From assembly GCA_903891475.1 (NCBI GenBank), contig CAITEP010000011.1, forward strand, positions 1-64,000: a stretch of DNA of 64,000 nucleotides, in the 5' to 3' direction. Position 1 is the first letter of the stretch, and every line of letters begins with the position of its first letter. The DNA comes from an uncultured Mucilaginibacter sp. Lineage in GTDB: Bacteria > Bacteroidota > Bacteroidia > Sphingobacteriales > Sphingobacteriaceae. Below are positions 57,693 through 64,000 of the stretch, one piece after another. A program made the position numbers and the translations under genes. The notes under the pieces were generated by a model. It saw nothing but the letters and a program-made list of their open reading frames with translations. It searched no databases and had not been told where the DNA came from.

Positions 57693-59990
57693 ATGATACA
57701 ACGAATTGATACGATAAAGGACTTTGGTATTTTCAATAACTATAGTTGGGCCAGTAGTGCAGGTATAGAGGATTTTAAAGAGAAAAATATTCTTTACGGA
57801 TGGAATTATTCCGGGAAGACTACTTTATCCCGAATTTTCAGTGCGTTAAGAGATCAATCACTTCATCATGATTTCCCGAATGCCCTTTTTAAATTGACCC
57901 ATGATAAAGGCTATCTTGACCAATCTAATCTTTCTTCATTTCCATACAAGGTTGCTGTATATAACGCCGAATATGCAAAGGACAATCTTCGCTGGGAATA
58001 TGATGAAAATATTAATGCGATATTTTTTGAAGTTGGCGACAATGCCAAAATAGCTACAGAGGTCGAACAAATTGCTGCGCTCATTGAGGGAATTAATGGG
58101 AGCCTGACAGTAAAAGGGAAGAAAGAGAAATATCGACTTGCAATAGATGAATATAATAACTTTGAAAATTTATACACACAGGAAGCCAGCAGGATTAAGA
58201 ATGATGCCTTCATAAGTCTGATTGATTTTAACAAAGGCCATTTAAGAAAAATTAAAGATAAAATCCTACCGGATTTAGACAACTATATCATTAATTCAAA
58301 AGATGAATTGTCCATTTTAAGCAGAACAATAAAAGTTGAGGAACCTAAACCCAAAATGGATATTGTTAATTTTGAAAGTTCATTTTCTAAAATTGTGATG
58401 TCTGCTAACGAAGCATTGAGCAAAGTTCCCTCCAAAACATCGGTAATTGCTATTCTTGACAAAAAAACCGATGCATATGAATGGGCAAAATCTGGTCTTG
58501 ATCTACATAATAAAAGTGATGATTGTCTTTTTTGCGGAAACAGTATGACAGATGATCGTTTTGATATACTAACAAGATACTTTGAAAATGAATCATCACA
58601 ACTTAAAACTCAGATAAATGAGATATTAAGTCAAATATCTCTGGAAGAAATCAAAGTTGATTCTTTAAATATGCCATCGAGTATTAACGACTTCAATGAT
58701 GGTTTTCATAATGAATATCAAAAGCGCGAGGCAAAAATCACTAAGGAAGTAAAAAAATACAAAATATTATTAGGCAAAATTTCCAATTCTTTAAAAAAGA
58801 AAAGTACAGAAAAGATATACAGCAAATTGGATGGTAATTACAAAGAGGATGCTATTAATTCATTGGAATTAGGCATAAGTCTTCTAAATGAACTAATTAT
58901 CAAGAACAATACATTTGTTGATAATTTTGAAGAAACTATAAAAACAGAAAGAGAAAGATATAAAAACCATTTAGTAGCCGTATTCTTAAAACAATCCAAT
59001 TATATAGTCAAAAAAACTAAATACGATAAAGCAGAGCAACAAATAGGTAAATTAAATGATCAGGTTAAAAAGTACGAGGCTGATATTTTTAGATTAAATG
59101 CGCTAAAAGAAAGCGATGCCGAGGGGTGTGTACAATTTAATTCTTTTGTGCAAAGCTTTTTGAGCAGGGATGATATTAAAATTGAACTTAATAATGCTAC
59201 AAAGAAGTTCAATTTAATGCGGGGTACTGTATTTGCTCAAAATTTAAGTGAAGGGGAAAAAATGGCCATATCTTTTTCACATTTTTTGGTCAATCTAAAA
59301 AGCATTGAACAGAAGGGCAAATTGGTTGATTATATTATTTATATTGATGACCCTATCTCAAGCTTAGACAGTAATCATATCTTCCAGATAAATTCTTTGC
59401 TGAAAGAAACGTTCTTCCATTTGGTCGCCGATCCCCAAAACCCTAAAAATTCTTCAAGCTGGCAAATTAAATGTAGGCAGCTATTTATATCAACGCATAA
59501 TTTTGAATTTTTTACGCTATTAAAAGAATTACCTACCAAAACCTATAGGAAAGATTCGAGATATTTTATAACCCGTAAACTAACAGAATCATCGATCGAA
59601 GCTCTGCCAAAAGTATACAATGATTTTTCATCAGAATACCATTATTTATTTGGTGAAATACTCAATTTCACAAAAGAGCAAAACAAAAGCGCATCAAATA
59701 AGCTTTTAACTATACCCAATATTTTACGAAGATTTCTTGAGATGTACACGTTAACCAAGTATCCGGTCAAGGAAGAAGTGGATACGCGAGCCGAGATTGT
59801 ATTTGGTAAGCGCGAGTCAAAACGAATTTTAAAGCTTCTTCATCATTTTAGCCATTTCAATAGCATTGATAGAATAAATAAGCATAGTGAATTTGTTGCT
59901 GACATTGAATATGCTTGTGAAGATGTAATTAATCTAATTAGATCAAAGGATAAATTGCATTATGATGCACTCGAAGCATCTCTTGGATAG
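57693..59990 (+). CDS. RloC/PrrC-like AAA ATPase (possible anticodon nuclease)
   Basis: 765 residues of the AAA_13 type. Walker A GWNYSGKTT is at 36-44, a zinc-hook CLFC at 278-281 lies inside the coiled coil, the ABC signature LSEGEK is near 520, and Walker B IIYIDDP is near 550. In the C-terminal part RRFLE (about 680-684) is followed about 34 residues later by HH. The spacing resembles the Arg-Glu-His triad of PrrC/RloC anticodon nucleases, which cut tRNA under phage attack. Nuclease activity is inference. Last gene of the five-gene operon. Confidence 0.82.
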   Translation: MIQRIDTIKDFGIFNNYSWASSAGIEDFKEKNILYGWNYSGKTTLSRIFSALRDQSLHHDFPNALFKLTHDKGYLDQSNLSSFPYKVAVYNAEYAKDNLRWEYDENINAIFFEVGDNAKIATEVEQIAALIEGINGSLTVKGKKEKYRLAIDEYNNFENLYTQEASRIKNDAFISLIDFNKGHLRKIKDKILPDLDNYIINSKDELSILSRTIKVEEPKPKMDIVNFESSFSKIVMSANEALSKVPSKTSVIAILDKKTDAYEWAKSGLDLHNKSDDCLFCGNSMTDDRFDILTRYFENESSQLKTQINEILSQISLEEIKVDSLNMPSSINDFNDGFHNEYQKREAKITKEVKKYKILLGKISNSLKKKSTEKIYSKLDGNYKEDAINSLELGISLLNELIIKNNTFVDNFEETIKTERERYKNHLVAVFLKQSNYIVKKTKYDKAEQQIGKLNDQVKKYEADIFRLNALKESDAEGCVQFNSFVQSFLSRDDIKIELNNATKKFNLMRGTVFAQNLSEGEKMAISFSHFLVNLKSIEQKGKLVDYIIYIDDPISSLDSNHIFQINSLLKETFFHLVADPQNPKNSSSWQIKCRQLFISTHNFEFFTLLKELPTKTYRKDSRYFITRKLTESSIEALPKVYNDFSSEYHYLFGEILNFTKEQNKSASNKLLTIPNILRRFLEMYTLTKYPVKEEVDTRAEIVFGKRESKRILKLLHHFSHFNSIDRINKHSEFVADIEYACEDVINLIRSKDKLHYDALEASLG

Positions 59991-60481
59991 TAATATTCTA
60001 TTATAAACTACCTACAAATAAAATTATTACAAATTTTATTCTTTTATAAAAAAATTATAAAACAACGCTTTTAAATTGCTACCTCCCATATACGTTAAAT
60101 TAACAGTTTGAATATTGATTCAAAAGCTAAAAACAATTTTTACCAGTATGGTTAAGAATTCATTTATGATTATTGTAAAAGACTCAGGCACTACTACATT
60201 TAAAAATTCAGTTTTAACTCTGTAGCATTTTGGGCATTTGCCAAACTTAACCTTTCATGATTCTAAATCAAACACTCGAATCGTTAGATTTTACAACAAC
60301 TAATAACTTCAAAATTTACACTATTGCTCATTTTACGAGCGTAGGCACCTAAAGGCACGGGGGCGTAAAACTCAAGGCCGAAGCGCTAAAAAATAAACAA
60401 ACAGCTTCGCTCTGTATAGCCTTGAATTTTTAAGCTCCGCTGGCTACCTTAGCCGATAGCGGTAAAATGAAATTCATTTTA
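59991..60481. other. Convergent spacer between defence-like and mobilization genes
   Basis: 491 nt between the ATPase stop and the leftward membrane protein stop. It contains a nested inverted repeat near 60372-60429: TCAAGGC and CGAAGC answered by GCTTCG and GCCTTGA, with an AT loop. This could be a terminator for either side or a mobile-element end. The rest is AT-rich without features I can support. Confidence 0.5.
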
Positions 60482-60916
60482 TTATTTAAGTAAAGGGTGG
60501 TCTTTCATGTAAGCCTCTGTGTCCTTAGGGTGTTTAGTCCTCATGTACTCCAAAAAAGAGAGTTGCCAATCGGAAGTTTTATTATAATAATCAAAATTAT
60601 CTACAAAACCTTTTACCTCGGTATACCTGCTATAAAAGTAGACCGATACGCAAGTTGAAATTAAAATAACTGATAGTAAAGTAACCAACATGAAACGAAC
60701 CCCGGCATTCAGGTGCTTATGCTCATAGGTATACTGGTTCTTTAAAATGATTTCTTTTGGAATCTCAATACTCTTTAAGGAATCATGTAAGCCTTTGATT
60801 TGTTTGATGTTTTCAACTATCAATTTCGTATTCAAATCTATTTTTTCAGCATTAAAACCATTAAAAGTTTCAATACATTGCTCCAGTTTGGCGGTTAGTA
60901 TTTCGTTATAATCCAT
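60482..60916 (-). CDS. Small membrane protein of the mobilization region
   Basis: 144 residues. A helical N-terminal part (LEQCIETFNGFNAEKIDLNTK...) is followed by one transmembrane segment (FMLVTLLSVILISTCVSVYFY, about residues 75-95) and a C-terminal soluble tail. It starts 1 nt after the mobC stop. Similar one-span proteins follow mobC in Bacteroidota mobilizable elements; role unknown. Confidence 0.75.
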   Translation of the reverse strand: MDYNEILTAKLEQCIETFNGFNAEKIDLNTKLIVENIKQIKGLHDSLKSIEIPKEIILKNQYTYEHKHLNAGVRFMLVTLLSVILISTCVSVYFYSRYTEVKGFVDNFDYYNKTSDWQLSFLEYMRTKHPKDTEAYMKDHPLLK

Positions 60917-60917
60917 A

Positions 60918-61289
60918 TTAGTAAATAATGGTTTGTAGTTTGTTTATCAATTCTGTTATCTCTTTGGCATTTTTTACAAATCCTTCCTGATGCATTTTTT
61001 TAACCACTTGGTTTAAGTTGTTTCCTATTCCTGAAATCATCCTGTTTTGTTCCTGTAGTTTTTTTAATTCAGCGATAGGGATACTTTCTTGTAGCTTTTT
61101 GTTTAACCCGCATTCACGCAAATACACCGCTATTTGCAATCTTGATTTAAAGGCCTTTTGGCAAATAATTTCATATTCCTCGTTTGATAACCTGATTTCA
61201 ATCCGTTTTTGCCTTTTACTATCGCCCGTAACCAAAACCTGATCGGTCGGGTTCGTCCCTTTCCATTTTTCTTTTATCCTCGTTTCCAT
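60918..61289 (-). CDS. mobC: Relaxosome accessory protein MobC
   Basis: 123 residues with a ribbon-helix-helix-like start (RIEIRLSNEEYEIICQKA) and the MobC signature ISGIGNNLNQVVKKMHQEG. It binds oriT to help the relaxase. Its first 71 nt overlap the end of the relaxase gene in another frame, an unusual degree of overlap. Confidence 0.9.
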   Translation of the reverse strand: METRIKEKWKGTNPTDQVLVTGDSKRQKRIEIRLSNEEYEIICQKAFKSRLQIAVYLRECGLNKKLQESIPIAELKKLQEQNRMISGIGNNLNQVVKKMHQEGFVKNAKEITELINKLQTIIY

Positions 61290-61809
61290 ATTGGTTGATT
61301 TCTTTGTTTATATCCTGAAACTGTTCTCGTTCTTGTCCTTTTTTGATTGCAGGGGTAAGGTTGTATTCTTTTGTTACCTCCTTGCTGATAATCTTTGCCT
61401 TGATACCTATATTACCATCTGCAAAACGTTTACCTTCATTGGTTACGTAGTTGGCTAATAAATGATAATGGATATGTTCTCTGTCATTGTGCCTGTAAAT
61501 AATATATTGAGTTTGTTCAAAATCAATTCCCTTAGTTTTGAGTTTTGCCAAATAGGTATTTAATATGTCTGCCTCCCTTTTTATTATTTTGGTACTGTCT
61601 TCAGGATGGTGGCTTAATACCATGTGAAAGGCATTCTTTTTTATGTTTTTATTTAATGCTGCTTGCCTATAAAAATCTTTAATGGTAGTATTGATATCGT
61701 AATCACAAACACCTTTGCTAAGCAGAACTTGATGGTTTTTACTGGCTTGTGTGGCGTATAAAATAATGCTGGTAAATCCAGCTCTAGACTTTAATATTTT
61801 GGAGACCAT
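61219..61809 (-). CDS. Relaxase, MOBP-like (short)
   Basis: 196 residues. It has an N-terminal Tyr region (SIILYATQASKN), the motif FHMVLSHHPEDS, and the metal-binding motif HNDREHIHYHLLAN (HxDxxHxH type). It should nick oriT for conjugative mobilization. It is shorter than the usual 300-450 residues, ending soon after the catalytic core, so a C-terminal domain is absent. The gene overlaps mobC. Confidence 0.87.
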   Translation of the reverse strand: MVSKILKSRAGFTSIILYATQASKNHQVLLSKGVCDYDINTTIKDFYRQAALNKNIKKNAFHMVLSHHPEDSTKIIKREADILNTYLAKLKTKGIDFEQTQYIIYRHNDREHIHYHLLANYVTNEGKRFADGNIGIKAKIISKEVTKEYNLTPAIKKGQEREQFQDINKEINQYGNEDKRKMERDEPDRSGFGYGR

Positions 61810-61852
61810 GATAATTTAAAATTGGTTTTTAATGCCTGTTCTTAGGGGTTGA

Positions 61853-61909
61853 GGGGCTTAAGCCCCCACAAGCGTTCCATACGGCGCAGCCGTAACGGAA
61901 CACCGCTTG
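61853..61909. other. oriT candidate: palindrome plus extended stem-loop
   Basis: GGGGCTTAAGCCCC (61853-61866) is a perfect palindrome. Directly next is a hairpin with outer arms CAAGCG (61869-61874) and CGCTTG (61904-61909) and inner arms GTTCC/GGAAC and TACGGC/GCCGTA. It lies 44 nt upstream of the relaxase start, where oriT is usually found. No nic sequence could be recognised by eye. Confidence 0.55.
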
Positions 61910-62024
61910 CCCTAACAAACAAGACAGATAAAATTTAATCCTAAAAGGTAAAAAAGGCAGGCATTGCACCTGCCATAAAACATCCTCGTTTTTCGCTTCT
62001 TCCTTCCGTTTTTCGCACCATTCA

Positions 62025-62246
62025 TCATAATAAAATATGCTTCTGAATTGGTCTTTTATTTTTAGTAAAGCTGGCTATTTGTTGACCTTTATATTTGCCT
62101 TCATATCCATAAACATTGTACCAGCGCCATTCTTGATGGTTATTATCTAAATACTTAGTAAACTTTAAAAGATCGCTTACATGGTATCTTAAAAAGCTTT
62201 TATCCCCGACCTTTACGATACAAATGAACTTCCTAACTGTTCCCAT
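62025..62246 (-). CDS. Small hypothetical protein of the island
   Basis: 73 residues, Lys/Tyr/Trp-rich (RKFICIVKVGDKSFLRY..., WRWYNVYGYEGKYKG). No domain recognised. It sits between the VapE-like gene and the oriT-like hairpin on the same strand. Confidence 0.6.
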   Translation of the reverse strand: MGTVRKFICIVKVGDKSFLRYHVSDLLKFTKYLDNNHQEWRWYNVYGYEGKYKGQQIASFTKNKRPIQKHILL

Positions 62247-62320
62247 TAGTATTTGATGGATGGTGCGAAAAATGATGGTTTATTACGTTAGATTCCTTTT
62301 TATTTTTTTTCAAAACTTTT

Positions 62321-62459
62321 TTGTAGTAGATTACTACCTTACTACACTCACTACATTTTGTAGTAAGTAGTAGACTGTAGTAACTTCCAATAAAATAACC
62401 TACTACATCCTATTTCTGTATAAAATGATTGTTTTTTATCATTGTAGTAATGTAGTAGG
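62321..62459. repeat. TGTAGTA iteron-like cluster
   Basis: The word TGTAGTA or its complement TACTACA, with near matches, occurs about eight times, in both orientations, between 62321 and 62459, overlapping the last codons of the VapE-like gene. One pair forms GTAGTA-GAT-TACTAC. Such clusters mark replication origins near primase/helicase genes. No Rep protein was identified to bind them. Confidence 0.5.
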
Positions 62460-63632
62460 CTCGTTGAACTTGATAAAGTAAATTTTTACAGGGTACTTAT
62501 GGTCTCCGTAGCCTCGAACTGATTGAGAGGTAAAACCAAGCTTCTTTAAAGCCTTCCCCAGACTTTGTGAGTTTAGCTTTATCCTGCCATTTACCTTATC
62601 ACTTAAATAATCAAGGCAGTCTGTGGCTGTATATTTAGCATCATGGTTTTCAGAAGTACCTGGTGAATAAAATTTCTGTATTAATTCGAGTTCAGGTGCT
62701 ATGATTCTAAACTGTTCGTTGGCTAATTCATTTTGCTCAATCTCTTCTCTGGTCATATCGTATTTAAAACCGCTTTTCCATAAATAATAAGCCTGACTCC
62801 AAACTAGGTCAATATTGATGTCTTTTTTATAATTCCAGTTTATTTTATCCACCTCAAAACATAACCACCTTACATTGGCTTCATCTGTCAGGAATTCGGT
62901 CATATTAGTTGAACCAAAGAAAGAAATACGTCTTGGGGTCATTCTAGTGCGTCTTTCGTACGGATGGCGGACATTGACCAATAGCTTACTCATAATGGAT
63001 TTGAGCGCATTGATTTCGAATTTGGATAAGGTTGAAAGTTCATCTAATATTCCAATGAAGTTGGAGCTTAAGGCAATTAAACTATCCTTGTCAACGCTGA
63101 TATTTTCAACAAAATACTTTTGTAAGGCTGTTGGTACTAAAAATCGGCTAAAAGTAGTTTTACCTGAATTCTGTCGGTCAGAAACCAATATAAAAGCTTG
63201 TTTATTGAAGTAATCAGGAACCAAGGCACATATAACCGACCTTACCAACCATTTTTTAAATTGTTGGTTGAACCTTTGTTGGTCTGATGCCTGAATATAG
63301 CCTGCAAGTTTCTCAATATAATTACCATGGTCATTTGGATTATATAGGTTTTTGATACTTTCGAAATAAGTTTCAAAAGGGTCATACTCCAAAATGTATT
63401 CAGAACCTAAATAAACCAATACATCAGAAATTCCTGCCTTGATGCCTCCGTCTTTTCGAACTTCAATATAGATGGTATTTTCATTGACCTGTCGAAATTC
63501 CTTATCCCCAATCTTTCGATATTCTATATCGCTTGTTACGATATTCTTTCTAAACTCATACTGTTCAGAAAAATATTGAATGACTTTCACAATGGATGGG
63601 GAAGAATCCATTACTCCATTTTTATTCTTCAT
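62439..63632 (-). CDS. VapE/VirE-family P-loop protein (primase-helicase-like)
   Basis: 397 residues. The P-loop SDRQNSGKTTF (about residues 153-163), Walker B-like FIGILDELS and a sensor GSTNMTEFL resemble the VapE family of superfamily III-type helicases in mobile elements. An N-terminal primase domain is missing, so priming must come from another protein. It overlaps the HTH gene by 4 nt and is therefore coupled with it. Confidence 0.88.
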   Translation of the reverse strand: MKNKNGVMDSSPSIVKVIQYFSEQYEFRKNIVTSDIEYRKIGDKEFRQVNENTIYIEVRKDGGIKAGISDVLVYLGSEYILEYDPFETYFESIKNLYNPNDHGNYIEKLAGYIQASDQQRFNQQFKKWLVRSVICALVPDYFNKQAFILVSDRQNSGKTTFSRFLVPTALQKYFVENISVDKDSLIALSSNFIGILDELSTLSKFEINALKSIMSKLLVNVRHPYERRTRMTPRRISFFGSTNMTEFLTDEANVRWLCFEVDKINWNYKKDINIDLVWSQAYYLWKSGFKYDMTREEIEQNELANEQFRIIAPELELIQKFYSPGTSENHDAKYTATDCLDYLSDKVNGRIKLNSQSLGKALKKLGFTSQSVRGYGDHKYPVKIYFIKFNEPTTLLQ

Positions 63633-63934
63633 GACTGCTTATTGAATCGTTTATTTCTTTTACTGTCAATATGCAGACCAGCATTTAAGATATCTGACCT
63701 TTTGAAATATACTCTTGAATTGATGACCTGATGTTTAATAAGCCCAAGATCTCGCCAATTTTTTATCGTAGTTCTGGACTTACCAAGAAGCTTCATCACT
63801 TGGTGGGTTTGTAGTAGTTCTTCGCGCTCTACTTCCTTTTCCTTGACTGGGTTTAACTTGGCAACTATGGCTTCCGCCAACTCCTTTACCAATTCTTTTT
63901 GCTCGATGTTAGTTAAAATAAAATTGCTCATCAT
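63629..63934 (-). CDS. Helix-turn-helix (excisionase/MerR-like) protein
   Basis: 101 residues with an HTH_17-type DNA-binding part (ELLQTHQVMKLLGKSRTTIKNWRDLG..., SRVYFKRSDI). Such proteins control excision or replication genes in Bacteroidota elements. The gene starts with tandem ATGs placed inside one arm of a perfect 21-bp inverted repeat, suggesting autoregulation or a blocked ribosome site. First gene of the leftward mobilization block. Confidence 0.87.
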   Translation of the reverse strand: MMSNFILTNIEQKELVKELAEAIVAKLNPVKEKEVEREELLQTHQVMKLLGKSRTTIKNWRDLGLIKHQVINSRVYFKRSDILNAGLHIDSKRNKRFNKQS

Positions 63935-63976
63935 TGTACACGTTTTTTGTTTTGATGTACAATGATGAGCAATTTT
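63920..63976. promoter_or_regulatory. Perfect 21-bp inverted repeat over the HTH start codon
   Basis: 63920-63940 (AAAATTGCTCATCATTGTACA) is exactly mirrored by 63956-63976, with a 15-nt spacer. The first arm includes the ATGATG start of the HTH gene on the minus strand. It may be an operator or an mRNA hairpin that hides the start. Confidence 0.7.
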
Positions 63977-64000
63977 CGCCTAGGGTAGATAGCTGGGGTA

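Noticed and set aside
61219..61289. Programmed frameshift joining relaxase and MobC
   Set aside because: No slippery sequence seen, and both proteins have their own family-typical start and end.
62439..63632. Functional link of the VapE-like helicase with the VirE_N primase at 45503-46531
   Set aside because: They are about 16 kb apart in separate units with housekeeping genes between; a link cannot be supported.

Overview
The window is a chromosomal segment of a Bacteroidota bacterium, most likely a member of the Sphingobacteriales (Pedobacter/Mucilaginibacter-like). The evidence is low GC, the characteristic order tRNA-Thr/Tyr/Gly/Thr - tuf - tRNA-Trp - secE - nusG - rplKAJL - rpoBC, the order pheT - coiled-coil protein - zapA - (6S-like RNA) - rny, many Bacteroidota-type signal peptides, and VirE_N/VapE proteins. 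The genus cannot be fixed from the sequence alone.

Layout. 1-1155: start of a large secreted repeat protein that leaves the window. 1381-6985: leftward cell-surface sugar block (rfbA, rfbD, fcl, gmd, an ABC-2 polysaccharide exporter permease, DUF3467). 7225-13372: leftward tandem array of small secreted paralogues. It contains one hybrid pseudogene, one lipoprotein with a degenerate zincin-like domain, and recombination scars. 13581-14897: nucleotide-sugar dehydrogenase. 15015-28722: the transcription/translation core (rpoC, rpoB, rplLJAK, nusG, secE, tuf, five tRNAs). 28979-43106: housekeeping genes (raiA, xerC, rpsU, apt, ComEA-like, an OlsF-like acyltransferase, rny, zapA, pheT) and a glycosidase, with a well-supported 6S-RNA-like rod structure between zapA and rny.

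43107-46844 is an accessory cassette: a primase-polymerase-like VirE_N/PriCT protein and a reverse transcriptase. They flank a roughly 218-nt region closed by a perfect 17-bp inverted repeat and holding several internal hairpins. I read it as a retron- or DRT-like non-coding RNA. This RT + ncRNA + AEP-primase unit is the strongest candidate for an undescribed system. 46845-51736 returns to ordinary genes (radC, two copies of a 230-nt MITE/BIME-like repeat, an NTF2-like protein, cysS, a 2OG oxygenase).

From a tRNA-Val gene (52034-52108) to the window end lies a mobilizable genomic island. In order it carries a HipBST-type toxin-antitoxin operon with repeated TGTGATT operator words; a five-gene rightward operon (GIY-YIG-like nuclease, small protein, zinc-hook RecF/SMC-like ATPase, KTSC-like protein, RloC/PrrC-like ATPase) that looks like a composite anti-phage system; and a leftward mobilization/replication block (HTH, VapE-like helicase, small protein, relaxase, MobC, membrane protein). 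The last block has an oriT-like hairpin, a TGTAGTA iteron-like cluster, and a perfect 21-bp inverted repeat over the start codon of the HTH gene. The integrase and the right boundary were not seen and probably lie beyond 64000.
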